A stretch of DNA of 64,000 nucleotides, taken from assembly GCF_001189535.1 (NCBI RefSeq), contig NZ_CP012070.1, positions 248,001 through 312,000 of the forward strand, in the 5' to 3' direction. A program made the translations under genes and the position numbers. Positions within the stretch are counted from its first letter, which is position 1. Every line of letters begins with the position of its first letter. This document shows, piece after piece, positions 8,005 through 18,182 of this stretch. The notes under the pieces were generated by a model. That model saw only the letters and a list, made by a program, of their open reading frames with translations. It searched no databases and was not told the origin of the DNA. The stretch comes from Arsenicicoccus sp. oral taxon 190. Its GTDB lineage: Bacteria; Actinomycetota; Actinomycetes; Actinomycetales; Dermatophilaceae.

Positions 8005-9539
8005 CAGTTGACCTCCTCGAGCGCCTTGGTCGCCCGGAAGCCGGGCAGGCTCATCACCGCGACGAGCGCGAAGATGACGACCGAGACCGCCGCTGCCAGA
8101 CCGTAGTTGGGAGCCTCACCGGCGAACGCGACCCGGTAGGCGTAGGTGATCAGCAGGTCCGTCGCGCCCATCTGGGAGTTGCCGCTGTTGAACGGCCCGC
8201 CCTCGGTGAGCAGGTAGACCAGGGAGAAGTTGTTGAAGTTGAAGCCGTATGACGCGATCAGCAGCGGCCCGACCGCGACGAGCAGCAGCGGCATCGTGAT
8301 GCGCACCAGGGTCTGGACGCCGTTGGCGCCGTCGATCTTCGCGGCTTCCTTGACGTCCCCGGGGATCGACTGCAGCGCGCCGGTGCACACGAGGAACATG
8401 TAGGGGAAGCCCAGCCACAGGTTGGTGATGATGAGCGCCGCGCGGGCCGCCCAGTCGTTGCCCAACCAGTCGACCCCGAGGTGCAGGACCGTGTTGATCA
8501 GGCCGTAGTCCTGGTTGAACATGCCCCGCCACAGCAGCGCCGTGACGAACGACGGGATGGCGTAGGGCAGGATCAGCAGCGACCGGTAGAGCCCCTTGAA
8601 CCGCAGGTTGGGGGTGTTGAAGAGCAGCGCGATCAGCATGCCCAGCAGGAAGGTCAGCACCACGGTCGCCGCCGCGAAGAAGACGTTCCAGACGAAGATG
8701 CCGAGGAACTTCCCGCGGATGTTGGGGTCGCTGAAGATCGTCTGGAAGTTCTTGAGCCCGACGTTCTCCTTCCACCCCTGCGAGAACGCCCCCGAGCCGT
8801 CGGTCGCGACCCAGCGGCCGTCCTTGGCGACATACGTCTTGTTGGTCTTGGTGTCGGTCAGCTGGTCCTTGCCGGCGTCGTAGATGACCGCCGCCTTGCC
8901 GACGAAGGCCTCGGACAGGCCGAGCAGCTTGATCCCGCCGCCGTCCTGGGTGGGGACCGCGAAGGTGCCGAGGTCCTTGCTGCGCGCGTTGACCTCGCGC
9001 GGCTTGAGGACCGTGAAGCCCTCAGCGGCGGTGATCTTGCCGACGGAGGACTGGGTGACCTTGCCGGGGTCGAGGTCCTTCAGCTCCTTGGTGGTGCCGT
9101 CGTAGACCTTCTTGGTCGTCGGGTCCGCGAGCAGCATGTGCAGCTCCCCGGTGGCGACGTCCGCCCCGCTCGGGACGGCGATCGACGCCTTGTACTTCGG
9201 GGCGCCCGGGACCTGCTGCACCGAGTTGGCCACGATCGACTGGACCGACTCCTGCTTGGTGCCGAGGTGGCCGTTGCCGTAGTTGGTGAAGGCCATGGAC
9301 ACGGTGAAGACCATGGGCCAGATCTGCAACCCGATGAGCGCCAGGATCCCCGGGAAGAGGTACTTCATGGGGACGAAGCGTCGGGTCGAGTAGATGAGCA
9401 GGATGGCCATCGCCACGAAGGCGACGACCGCGACGGCGAGGGCGTAGCCCTGGGTCGCGAGCTGGGTCGCGAGCCAGAAGCAGACGGCCAGCGCCGCTGC
9501 GACGAGCAGCCACTTGATGGCCAGGTACACGGTCTTCAT
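8004..9539 (-). CDS. malF: Maltose-type ABC transporter permease MalF
   Basis: Permease of 511 residues, close to the length of E. coli MalF. The first 90 residues hold three membrane segments. A large extracytoplasmic insertion follows (about 95-265), equivalent to the MalF P2 loop that touches the binding protein. The C-terminal half has the core helices and the EAA loop IPGDVKEAAKIDGANGVQTL. The end (PGFRATKALEEVN) overlaps the malG start. A 36-bp hairpin separates it from malE, so less permease than binding protein is probably made. It should act with MalE, MalG and the ATPase encoded divergently at 11.3 kb. Confidence 0.93.
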   Translation of the reverse strand: MKTVYLAIKWLLVAAALAVCFWLATQLATQGYALAVAVVAFVAMAILLIYSTRRFVPMKYLFPGILALIGLQIWPMVFTVSMAFTNYGNGHLGTKQESVQSIVANSVQQVPGAPKYKASIAVPSGADVATGELHMLLADPTTKKVYDGTTKELKDLDPGKVTQSSVGKITAAEGFTVLKPREVNARSKDLGTFAVPTQDGGGIKLLGLSEAFVGKAAVIYDAGKDQLTDTKTNKTYVAKDGRWVATDGSGAFSQGWKENVGLKNFQTIFSDPNIRGKFLGIFVWNVFFAAATVVLTFLLGMLIALLFNTPNLRFKGLYRSLLILPYAIPSFVTALLWRGMFNQDYGLINTVLHLGVDWLGNDWAARAALIITNLWLGFPYMFLVCTGALQSIPGDVKEAAKIDGANGVQTLVRITMPLLLVAVGPLLIASYGFNFNNFSLVYLLTEGGPFNSGNSQMGATDLLITYAYRVAFAGEAPNYGLAAAVSVVIFALVAVMSLPGFRATKALEEVN

Positions 9540-9572
9540 CGACAGGTCCTCGGGGGTGGGGATGCGAGCGGG

Positions 9573-9608
9573 GTCGGCCCAGCCCGGATCGCTCCGGGCC
9601 GGGCCGAC
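9573..9608 (-). terminator. malE-malF intergenic hairpin
   Basis: GTCGGCCC (9573-9580) pairs with GGGCCGAC (9601-9608), with an inner GCCCGGA / TCCGGGC stem. Such hairpins between a binding-protein gene and its permease genes usually stabilise the upstream message or end part of the transcripts. Confidence 0.6.
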
Positions 9609-9629
9609 GTCAGGTGCTCACGCCGGGGC

Positions 9630-10991
9630 TCAGCCCTTGGCGATCGCGGCCTGGATCTCCTTGGCGGCGGCGTCGAGCCGGGCCTTGGGCTGGGCGGCGC
9701 CGCTGACGATGTCAGCCTCGGCCTGGCCCCACGGGCCCCACACGGCGTTCATGGCCGGGATGTTGGGCATGGGCTTGCCGCCCTGGCCGGCCTCGAACCA
9801 CGCCTTCATGTCGGGGTTGGAGGCGGAGACCTTGTCATAGGCCTCCTTCAGGGCCGGGGGACGCTGGCCCTCCGCGAAGAGCGCCTCCTGCGCCTCCGAG
9901 GTGGTGGCGTAGTTGGTGAGGAACTCCTGGGCGATCTGGGTGTTCTTGGCCTTGGAGGACAGGAAGAACATCTGCACGCCGAGGAAGGGCGTCATCCGGC
10001 CCCCGCCCTCGACGGTGGGCAGCGGCGCGATGCCGTAGTTGACGCCGGCCTTCTTGGCGGGCGGGATGCTCCAGGGGCCACCCACCAGGAACGGCGCGGC
10101 CTTGGAGCCGAAGAGCTGGTCGACGTTGGTGTCGTCCACGTTGGTGGAGATGACCTTGTCCTTGCCGAGCTTGGCGAGGAGCTCACCGGCCTTGACGGAC
10201 CCGGCGTTGTTGACGATGACCTCGTCCTTGTTGTAGTCGCCGTTGGCCTTCTGCCCGAAGACGCCACCGCCGAAGGCGGAGAAGAAGGGGTACGCCATGT
10301 ACGGGTTGCCCTTCTTGCTGACGTTGAGCGCGAGGACCTGCTTGGCCTTGCCGGCCTTGACCAGGTCCTGGCCCTGCTTGACCAGCTCGTCGAGCGTCTT
10401 GGGCGGGGTCGGCACCATGTCCTTGTTGTAGACCAGGCCGAGGTTCTCGACGGCGTAGGGGATGCCGTAGTTCTGGCCGTTGAACTTCACGGCCGCGACG
10501 GTGGAGGGCTGGAACTTCGCGGCGATCGCGGCGTCCAGCGGGACGGGCGCGACGACGCCGTTCTGGACGAACTCGCCCAGCCAGTCGTGCGCGCCGACGA
10601 CGATGTCCGGACCCTTGCCGACCTTGGTGGCGTCGCCGAACTGCTGGCGGGTCTCGGTGTCGGGGGTGGTCTGGACGACGACCTTCATGCCCTGGTCGGC
10701 CGCGAACTTGTCCGCGATCTTCTTCAGGGCCGGGCCGTGCGTCGAGTCGCACCAGATGACCAGGTCGGCGTTGGCGTCGCGGACGGGGGCGCCGGTGCTG
10801 GTCGAGGTGGCGGGGGCGGCGGCCGTCGAGGTGTCGGACGCGGCGGCGCTGGAGGACCCGCTCGAGCCGCTCGAGCCGGCGGACGTCGTGGCGCTCGTGG
10901 TCGTCGTGGTGCTGCTGCCGCCACCGCAGGCGGTCATGAGGAGGGCGGCGGCACCCACGACGGCGACCGGCCCAAACGCACGCTTGTGCAT
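9630..10991 (-). CDS. malE: Sugar-binding lipoprotein of the maltose-type ABC transporter
   Basis: Extracytoplasmic solute-binding protein (family 1) of 453 residues. It starts at ATG 10991 behind GGGAG. The lipoprotein signal ends LLMTAC-GGGSS, so the Cys at about 21 should be lipidated. A long Ser/Thr/Ala linker (about 22-70) then carries the binding domain away from the membrane. The domain (DANADLVIWCDSTHGPALKKIA, GPDIVVGAHDWLGEFVQNG, YGIPYAVENLGLVYNKD, GPWSIPP) matches maltose/maltodextrin-binding proteins. It is the first gene of malEFG and is transcribed away from the ATPase gene across a shared operator region. The exact sugar cannot be told from sequence. Confidence 0.92.
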   Translation of the reverse strand: MHKRAFGPVAVVGAAALLMTACGGGSSTTTTTSATTSAGSSGSSGSSSAAASDTSTAAAPATSTSTGAPVRDANADLVIWCDSTHGPALKKIADKFAADQGMKVVVQTTPDTETRQQFGDATKVGKGPDIVVGAHDWLGEFVQNGVVAPVPLDAAIAAKFQPSTVAAVKFNGQNYGIPYAVENLGLVYNKDMVPTPPKTLDELVKQGQDLVKAGKAKQVLALNVSKKGNPYMAYPFFSAFGGGVFGQKANGDYNKDEVIVNNAGSVKAGELLAKLGKDKVISTNVDDTNVDQLFGSKAAPFLVGGPWSIPPAKKAGVNYGIAPLPTVEGGGRMTPFLGVQMFFLSSKAKNTQIAQEFLTNYATTSEAQEALFAEGQRPPALKEAYDKVSASNPDMKAWFEAGQGGKPMPNIPAMNAVWGPWGQAEADIVSGAAQPKARLDAAAKEIQAAIAKG

Positions 10992-11303
10992 GTCATCTCC
11001 CTTGATGGTGAACCTCGCGGCTCCGCGAGTCTGCGCAAAATCTTGCAACACCGCGTCCGCGATTGCAAGAAGTTGCATCGATCTCCTCGCCACTGGCGCG
11101 TTGAACGATCGCAACGCCCCCGGCGTGACGCGTTTGACCCGGGGCAACGTCCCCAGGGCGTGCAACGTGTTGCATACTTCCTCCCAGCGACAACGACGTC
11201 CGCCTCGCACGGCACGGAGTCGCCGCCCGTGGTCTCCCGGCCCCGGGTCACCCTTTACGACGGATCGTCCGGCACGTTCCTGCCGGTGAAGGAAAGGCAC
11301 CCC
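10992..11303. promoter_or_regulatory. Divergent control region malE / ATPase gene with LacI-type operators
   Basis: This 312-bp stretch without a gene carries several TTGCAA- and CAACG-type half-sites. TGCAACGTGTTGCA (11161-11174) is a near-perfect palindrome. GCGTTG (11098-11103) and CAACGC (11112-11117) form an inverted repeat with an 8-bp gap. TTGCAA occurs at 11043 and 11063, with GTTGCAT at 11072. Symmetric sites with a central CG and TTGCAA arms are typical of LacI/GalR regulators, and actinobacterial MalR sites are of this kind. The nearby LacI protein (5.95-6.97 kb) is the likely binder. Confidence 0.65.
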
Positions 11304-12383
<1,080 letters not shown>

Positions 12384-12398
12384 GGTCGAGCAGCGCCG

Positions 12399-12446
12399 GC
12401 GGCGGCCACCCCACTCCGAGCTCGTTCCCCGGGGGGTGGCCGCCGC
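12399..12446 (+). terminator. Terminator after the ABC ATPase gene
   Basis: A perfect 14-bp stem: GCGGCGGCCACCCC (12399-12412) pairs with GGGGTGGCCGCCGC (12433-12446). It lies 16 bases past the stop codon. Confidence 0.75.
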
Positions 12447-12507
12447 TGCGTCATACGACCGTCCTGGGATCCCGCGCTGCGCCGCCGGGGTCTGTCACCA
12501 TGGACGG

Positions 12508-13752
12508 ATGGCGCTCGAGATCACTGCGGCCAACCCGGACCCGGCCCTGCTGGACCTGCCCTGGAGCACGCCGCTGGAGGACTGGCCCGAGTCCCAGCTG
12601 GCCGCCCTCCCCCGCGGCATCTCCCGGCACATCGTCCGGTTCGTCCGCGTCCCGGCGGGCGTGATCGCGATCAAGGAGATCAAGGACGAGATCGCCCGGC
12701 GGGAGTACCACATGCTCCGCGCCCTCAACCGGCTCGCGATCCCGTGCGTGCGGCCCTACGGCGTGGTGAGCGGGCGGGTGGGGTCCGACGGCGAGCCGCT
12801 GGACTCCTGCCTGCTCACGCACCACCTGCACTACTCCCTGCCGTTCCGCGCGTTGTTCAGCCAGACGCTGCGGCCCGACACCGCGACCCGCCTCATCGAC
12901 GCCCTGGCCGTGCTGCTGGTGCGGCTCCACCTGCAGGGCTTCTGGTGGGGTGACGTGTCGCTGTCCAACACGCTGTTCCGGCGCGACGCGGGGGCGTTCG
13001 CGGCCTACGTCGTGGACGCCGAGACCGGTGAGCTGCGCGACCGGCTGTCCGACGGCCAGCGCGAGCACGACCTGGACATCGCCCGGGTCAACATCGCCGG
13101 CGAGCTCATGGACCTCGAGGCGGGCGGGCTGCTGCCGGAGGGCAACGACCCGATCGACGTGTCCAACCAGATCATGGAGCGGTACCGCGCGCTGTGGCAG
13201 GAGCTGACCGGGCTGGAGACCTTCACCGTCGGGGAGCGCTGGCGGGTGGACGAGCGGATCCGGCGGCTCAACGAGCTGGGCTTCGACGTCGACGAGCTGG
13301 CGATCTCCACCGACGTCGACGGCACCACCTTGCGCATCCAGCCCAAGGTCGTCGACGCCGGTCACCACTCGCGCCGGCTGCTGCGCCTCACCGGCCTCGA
13401 CGTCGAGGAGAACCAGGCCCGCCGGCTGCTCAACGACCTCGACGCCTACCGCGCCGCCACCGACGTGCAGGGCGAGGACGAGGCGATCACCGCCACGCGC
13501 TGGCTCAACGAGGTCTACCTGCCGGTGACCCGCGCGATCCCGGACGACCTGCGGGGCAAGCTCGAGCCCGCCGAGCTCTTCCACGAGATCCTCGAGCACC
13601 GGTGGTACCTCTCGGAGCGCAGCGGCCACGACACGCCGCTCGGGCAGAGCCTCGCCGACTACATCCTGCGGATCCTGCCGGAGAAGCCGCGCGAGGAGAC
13701 CGTCGTCGGCGTCGACACCGTCGAGATGCCGATCGTGGCCATGCCCAGCTGA
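12508..13752 (+). CDS. DUF4032 protein with kinase-like N-terminal region
   Basis: Protein of 414 residues, conserved in actinobacteria and of unknown function. Residues about 40-240 resemble a lipopolysaccharide-kinase/WaaP-like protein kinase fold: VIAIKEIKDEIARREYHML could be the ATP Lys region, LVRLHLQGFWWGDVSLSNTLF the catalytic loop (GDxSLSNT in place of HxDxxxxN), and AAYVVDAETGEL the metal Asp. The C-terminal half (about 240-400), with EDEAITATRWLNEVYLPV and ELFHEILEHRWYLSER, is the DUF4032 domain. It starts at the second of two close ATGs (12508), which is in frame. No partner is evident: the upstream gene is closed by a terminator and the next gene is convergent. Kinase activity is an inference. 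Confidence 0.82.
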   Translation: MALEITAANPDPALLDLPWSTPLEDWPESQLAALPRGISRHIVRFVRVPAGVIAIKEIKDEIARREYHMLRALNRLAIPCVRPYGVVSGRVGSDGEPLDSCLLTHHLHYSLPFRALFSQTLRPDTATRLIDALAVLLVRLHLQGFWWGDVSLSNTLFRRDAGAFAAYVVDAETGELRDRLSDGQREHDLDIARVNIAGELMDLEAGGLLPEGNDPIDVSNQIMERYRALWQELTGLETFTVGERWRVDERIRRLNELGFDVDELAISTDVDGTTLRIQPKVVDAGHHSRRLLRLTGLDVEENQARRLLNDLDAYRAATDVQGEDEAITATRWLNEVYLPVTRAIPDDLRGKLEPAELFHEILEHRWYLSERSGHDTPLGQSLADYILRILPEKPREETVVGVDTVEMPIVAMPS

Positions 13753-13801
13753 TCGCGGGCCCCCAGCAGGCCCCAGCAGCAGGCCCCTCAGCGGCAGCCG
13801 C

Positions 13802-14794
13802 TCAGCGGCGGCCGGTCCCCCGCTGCCGGGCGATCTCGTACAACGTCACCCCGGTGGCGATCCCGGCGTTGAGGGACTCGGTGCCCGACGCCATCGGGAT
13901 CGAGACGATCTGGTCGCACTGCTCGCCGACGAGCCGGGACAGGCCCTTGCCCTCGGAGCCCACGACGACGACGAGCGGCTGGTCGGCCAGGTCCAGGTCC
14001 GGCAGCTCGACGTCTCCGTCCATGTCCAGGCCGATGACGAAGTAGCCGTCCTTGCGGAAGTCCTGCAGCGTGCGGGTGAGGTTGGTGGCCTGCGCGACAG
14101 GCACCCGGGAGGCGGCACCCGCGGAGGTCTTCCAGGCCGCCGCGGTCATGCCGGCGCTGCGACGCTCGGGCACCACGACGCCGTGACCGCCGAAGGCACC
14201 CACGGAGCGAATGATCGCCCCGAGGTTGCGGGGGTCGGTGATGCCGTCAAGCGCCACCACGAGGGGGATGCCCACGCTCTGCGGGTCGACGAGCTCGGAG
14301 GGGTGCGCGTAGTCGTAGGGCGGCACCTGCAGCGCCAGCCCCTGGTGCACGGCGCCGTCGGTGAGCCGGTCCAGCTCGCCGCGCGGGGTCTCGAGCAGCG
14401 CGATGCCGCGCTCGGTGGCGAGCCGCAGCGCCTCCCGCACCCGGTCGTCGGAGTCGATCCGGCTCGCGACGTAGAGGGTGGACGCGGGGATGTCGGCCCG
14501 CAGCGCCTCGACCACCGAGTTGCGGCCGGCGACCACCTCGGTGGACGAGCGGGTGCGGCGGCCGCCTCGGTCCCCGCCGCGCTGCCCGGTGGGCCGCGAG
14601 CCGCCCCCGGTGCCGGCGGACCTCGCGGCGCGCTGGACGGCCTTGTAGGCCTTGTGGTTGGGGCGCTCCTCGGCCTTGGGCGTGGGGCCCTTGCCCTCCA
14701 GGGAGCGGCGGCGCTGACCGCCGCTGCCGACGCTCGCGCCCTTGCGGGAGGCGCCCTTGCGGACGGCGCCGCGACGCTGGGAGTTGCCTGCCAT
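13802..14794 (-). CDS. rlmB: 23S rRNA 2'-O-methyltransferase RlmB (TrmH/SpoU family)
   Basis: SPOUT methyltransferase of 330 residues. A basic, Gly/Arg/Ser-rich N-terminus (1-85) is common in actinobacterial members. The small ribosome-binding domain follows (about 86-160, VVAGRNSVVEALRAD), then the knotted SAM domain: ALDGITDPRNLGAIIRSV (motif 1), VVVVGSEGKGLSRLVGEQCD (motif 2), IPMASGTESLNAGIATGVTL (motif 3). The family methylates a guanosine in the 23S peptidyl-transferase region. It lies 3 bases after cysS in the same direction. This pair, continuing to ispF, ispD and carD, mirrors M. tuberculosis Rv3579c-Rv3583c. Confidence 0.92.
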   Translation of the reverse strand: MAGNSQRRGAVRKGASRKGASVGSGGQRRRSLEGKGPTPKAEERPNHKAYKAVQRAARSAGTGGGSRPTGQRGGDRGGRRTRSSTEVVAGRNSVVEALRADIPASTLYVASRIDSDDRVREALRLATERGIALLETPRGELDRLTDGAVHQGLALQVPPYDYAHPSELVDPQSVGIPLVVALDGITDPRNLGAIIRSVGAFGGHGVVVPERRSAGMTAAAWKTSAGAASRVPVAQATNLTRTLQDFRKDGYFVIGLDMDGDVELPDLDLADQPLVVVVGSEGKGLSRLVGEQCDQIVSIPMASGTESLNAGIATGVTLYEIARQRGTGRR

Positions 14795-14797
14795 GGG

Positions 14798-16237
14798 TCA
14801 GTCCTCGGGGTTGGTGGTGGGGTGCGCCAGGGACCAGCGCGCCCCGGACGGGGAGTCCTCGACGGTGATGCCCGCGGCCGCGAGGTCGTCGCGGATCGCG
14901 TCGGCGGTCGCGAAGTCCCGCTCCTTGCGGGCCGCGGCGCGCCGCTCGAGCTGGGCCGCCACGAGCACGTCGAGCGCGCCGCGCGCCACGTCGGACGCGC
15001 CGGCGGACGAGTCCCACTGCGGGTCGAGGGGGTTGATGCCGAGCACGTCGGTCATCGCGACGACCTGCGCGGCCAGCTCGCGGGCGAGCGCACGGTCGCC
15101 GTCGTCGAGCGCGGTGTTGCCGGCGCGGACAGTGTCATGGACGACGGCGAGCGCCCCGGAGACCCCCAGGTCGTCGTCCATCGCCTCGCGGAAGGCGTCG
15201 GGGAAGGCCTCGGGGAGCGCGGCGGGCGGCATACGGTCCTCGAGGGCTCGTCGCAGGAAGCCCTCGATCCGCTCGACCGCGGCCTCGGCCTCGCGCAGCG
15301 AGCCCTCGTGGAACTCGATGGTCGAGCGGTAGTGCGCGGCCCCGAGGTAGTAGCGCAGCGCCAGCGGCCGGGTCTGCCGGGCGATCTCGGTCACGACCAG
15401 GGAGTTGCCGAGGGACTTGGACATCTTCTCGCCCTGCACGGTGACCCAGGCGTTGTGCATCCAGTAGCGCGCGAACCCCAGGCCGGCCGCGCGGGACTGG
15501 GCCTGCTCGTTCTCGTGGTGGGGGAAGCGCAGGTCGACGCCGCCGCCGTGGATGTCGAACTCGTCGCCGAGGTACTTGCGGGCCATCGCCGAGCACTCGA
15601 GGTGCCAGCCGGGGCGGCCGGCGCCGTACGGCGTGGGCCAGCTCGCGGTGACGGGCTCGCCGGACTTCCAGCCCTTCCACAGGGCGAAGTCGCGCGGGTC
15701 GCGCTTGCCGCGCGGGTCGGCGTCCTCGGCGGCCTCCATGTCGTCGATCGACTGGTGGGTCAGCTCGCCGTATGCCGGCCACGACCGCACGTCGAAGTAG
15801 ACGTCACCGCTGGCGTCGGGCGCGGCGTAGGCGTGCCCCTTGTCCACGAGGGTGTCCATGAGCTGGACCATCTCGGGGATGTGGCCGGTGGCGCGCGGCT
15901 CGTAGGTGGCGGGCAGCACCCCCAGCAGCTCCAGGGCCGCCGAGGTCTCGCGTTCGTGCGTGTAGCTCCAGGCCCACCACTCGGTGTCGTGGTCCGCGGC
16001 CTTGCGCAGGATCTTGTCGTCGATGTCGGTGACGTTGCGCACCAGGGTGACGTCGTAGCCGTGCCCGGCCGTCAGCCACCGGCGCAGGATGTCGAAGGCG
16101 ACGGCGAAGCGGACGTGCCCGATGTGGGGGGCGCCCTGCGTGGTGAGCCCGCAGATGTAGATGCCGACCTGGCCCTCGCGCAGCGGGTGGAACTCGCGCA
16201 GCTCGCGCGCGGCGGTGTCGTAGAGATGGAGGCTCAC
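14798..16237 (-). CDS. cysS: Cysteinyl-tRNA synthetase
   Basis: Class I aminoacyl-tRNA synthetase of 479 residues that charges tRNA-Cys. ICGLTTQGAPHIGHVRFAVA contains the HIGH motif. GEKMSKSLGNS is the KMSKS loop. GRPGWHLECSAMARKYLG and HGGGVDLRFPHHENEQAQ supply the zinc-site Cys and His residues. The C-terminal DALR-type domain ends ERDFATADAIRDDLAAAGI. The usual CGPTVYD of other bacteria is CGLTTQG here, a variant seen in actinobacteria. The GTG start at 16237 follows a TAGGAT -10-like element by 8 bases, so the message may be leaderless. Confidence 0.96.
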   Translation of the reverse strand: MSLHLYDTAARELREFHPLREGQVGIYICGLTTQGAPHIGHVRFAVAFDILRRWLTAGHGYDVTLVRNVTDIDDKILRKAADHDTEWWAWSYTHERETSAALELLGVLPATYEPRATGHIPEMVQLMDTLVDKGHAYAAPDASGDVYFDVRSWPAYGELTHQSIDDMEAAEDADPRGKRDPRDFALWKGWKSGEPVTASWPTPYGAGRPGWHLECSAMARKYLGDEFDIHGGGVDLRFPHHENEQAQSRAAGLGFARYWMHNAWVTVQGEKMSKSLGNSLVVTEIARQTRPLALRYYLGAAHYRSTIEFHEGSLREAEAAVERIEGFLRRALEDRMPPAALPEAFPDAFREAMDDDLGVSGALAVVHDTVRAGNTALDDGDRALARELAAQVVAMTDVLGINPLDPQWDSSAGASDVARGALDVLVAAQLERRAAARKERDFATADAIRDDLAAAGITVEDSPSGARWSLAHPTTNPED

Positions 16238-16336
16238 CCACCCAATCCTAGGCGACCGGCACCCGCCGCCCCGCCGGTGACGGTGCGCGACGGGTCGTCG
16301 GGCGGTGGTGGACCCGGCGTGACGAGGTAAACGATT

Positions 16337-16358
16337 GTTCACCTGGGCGTCCCCTGGT
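16337..16358 (+). promoter_or_regulatory. PHO box upstream of the secreted phosphoesterase gene
   Basis: Two 11-bp direct units, GTTCACCTGGG (16337-16347) and CGTCCCCTGGT (16348-16358), match the PhoP-box layout known from Streptomyces (repeats of GTTCACC plus four bases). The site is about 90 bp before the phosphoesterase start, suggesting induction by phosphate starvation. The first unit is a near-perfect match, the second is weak. Confidence 0.7.
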
Positions 16359-16448
16359 ATTCGCTGCACGAGGCGCCACCGGGCCGGTCCAGGGAGGACG
16401 ATCTGCGCTGAGGAGCACCAGGCTCCCCACCGAGCAACGAGGAACGTC

Positions 16449-18119
16449 ATGAAGCGTTCACTGACCCTCGGCGCCAGCGCGGCGATCGCCATCGCCCTGG
16501 CTGGCTCCACCACGGCCGCAGCCCACGACCACGACGGTCCGCGCGGCAAGGGGCACGGCAAGCCCTCCCCCACCCAGCAGCAGACCATCCTGGGCGGCTA
16601 CCAGCACCTCGTGGTGATCTACCAGGAGAACCACTCGTTCGACAACATCTACGGCTCCTGGGGCAAGGTCGGCGGCAAGCAGGTCGAGGGGCTGCGGCAG
16701 GCTTCCGCGAGCACCCGCACCCAGGTCGGGCAGGACGGCAAGCCCTTCACCGCGCTCCCCCAGAACGACGTCAACCTCACCTCCCCGCCGCTGCCCAACC
16801 TGCGGCAGGACCCCGGCCACGGCATCACCGCCAGCGCCTTCGACAACCGGCCCTTCCAGGTCACCGACTACATCCGCAAGGACGACACCACCTGCGCCCC
16901 GGCCGGGGTCTACGCGCCGCACGGCGTGCTCAAGGGGCAGGGCCTGACCGGCGGCTGCACCGAGGACCTGGTGCACCGGTTCTACCAGGAGCAGTTCCAG
17001 ATCAACGGCGGCCGCCAGGACCGCTACGTCCAGGGCTCGGACGCGCTGGGGCTCACCATGGGCACCTACGACACCCGTGACCTGGCCATCTACAAGTACC
17101 TCCACTCCCACGAGGCCCCCAACTACGTGGTGATGGACCACTTCTTCCAGGGCGCCTTCGGTGGGTCCTTCCTCAACCACCAGTACCTCGTGGCGGGGCG
17201 CGCGCCGGAGGACACCTCGGCCGGTGCGATGGGCGCGGCCAACTCCAAGATCGACGCCAACGGCATGCCGACCTCCTACGCGCAGTACCGCTCGCCCGCG
17301 GCGGCCACCGACCTCAAGGACGGCCAGCTGACCGTCCGCTGCGGCGACGGCAACCCGGCGGACTACCTGCGGGCCTGCGGCAACCTCGCGGTCAACACCA
17401 CCCAGCCCGGCGCCGCGCCCTACGGCAACGGCGCGCGGATGCCGCTGATCGACAACGCGAAGTACCCCAACATCGGGGACCGCCTCGACTCCAAGGGGAT
17501 CACCTGGAGCTGGTACGCCGGCGGCTGGGACGACGCGGCGGCCGGGAAGCCGGGCCCGCTCTTCCAGTTCCACCACCAGCCGTTCGCCTACTTCGCCAAC
17601 ACCGCGCCCGGCGGCAAGGACCGCGACAAGCTGCAGGACGAGACGAAGTTCTTCGCCGCCGCCAAGGCCGGGACGCTGCCCGCGGTGTCCTTCGTCAAGC
17701 CCTACGGCGCGGAGAACGAGCACCCTGGCTACGCCTCCGAGCACTACGGCTCCAACCACCTCGTCGAGCTGATCAAGGCCGCGACCGAGGGGCCGGAGGG
17801 CAAGAACACCCTCGTCCTGGTCACCTACGACGAGTTCGGCGGCCAGTGGGACCACGTGGCGCCTCCCGGCAAGGGCTCGTCGACCCGCGGCGCCTACGAC
17901 GCGTGGGGCCCGGGGACCCGGATCCCGGCCCTGGCGATCTCCTCGGCCATGAAGAAGTCCTCGGTCGACCACACGGTCTACGACACCACGTCGATCCTCG
18001 CGACCATCGAGGACAGCTTCGGCCTGGCGCCCGTGGGCACGCGCGACGGCATGGTCAACAACCTCGGCCCCGCGATCGCCGCGGGCAAGAGCCGCCCCGG
18101 CGGGCCTGGCCGCCACTGA
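16449..18119 (+). CDS. Secreted phosphoesterase (acid phosphatase / phospholipase C family)
   Basis: Exported protein of 556 residues in the alkaline-phosphatase-like PF04185 family, which includes bacterial phospholipases C and acid phosphatase AcpA. The signal peptide is MKRSLTLGASAAIAIALAGS, with cleavage near TTAAA-HDHD. IYQENHSFDNIYGSW has the Glu/Asn metal ligands and is the family signature. VMDHFFQGAFGGSFLNHQYL, GYASEHYGSN and VLVTYDEFGGQWDHVAPPG supply further metal residues. With a PHO box in its promoter it probably releases phosphate from organic phosphates outside the cell. Whether lipids or phosphomonoesters are the substrate cannot be told. Confidence 0.9.
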   Translation: MKRSLTLGASAAIAIALAGSTTAAAHDHDGPRGKGHGKPSPTQQQTILGGYQHLVVIYQENHSFDNIYGSWGKVGGKQVEGLRQASASTRTQVGQDGKPFTALPQNDVNLTSPPLPNLRQDPGHGITASAFDNRPFQVTDYIRKDDTTCAPAGVYAPHGVLKGQGLTGGCTEDLVHRFYQEQFQINGGRQDRYVQGSDALGLTMGTYDTRDLAIYKYLHSHEAPNYVVMDHFFQGAFGGSFLNHQYLVAGRAPEDTSAGAMGAANSKIDANGMPTSYAQYRSPAAATDLKDGQLTVRCGDGNPADYLRACGNLAVNTTQPGAAPYGNGARMPLIDNAKYPNIGDRLDSKGITWSWYAGGWDDAAAGKPGPLFQFHHQPFAYFANTAPGGKDRDKLQDETKFFAAAKAGTLPAVSFVKPYGAENEHPGYASEHYGSNHLVELIKAATEGPEGKNTLVLVTYDEFGGQWDHVAPPGKGSSTRGAYDAWGPGTRIPALAISSAMKKSSVDHTVYDTTSILATIEDSFGLAPVGTRDGMVNNLGPAIAAGKSRPGGPGRH

Positions 18120-18136
18120 CCAGCCCGTATGCCGCA

Positions 18137-18175
18137 GCGCCCGCCGTCCCGCGGATCACCGCGGGCGGCGGGCGC
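18137..18175. terminator. Bidirectional terminator, phosphoesterase / ispF
   Basis: GCGCCCGCCG (18137-18146) pairs with CGGCGGGCGC (18166-18175), with an inner CCGCGG / CCGCGG stem. It lies between two convergent stop codons. Confidence 0.75.
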
Positions 18176-18182
18176 CGCCGTC

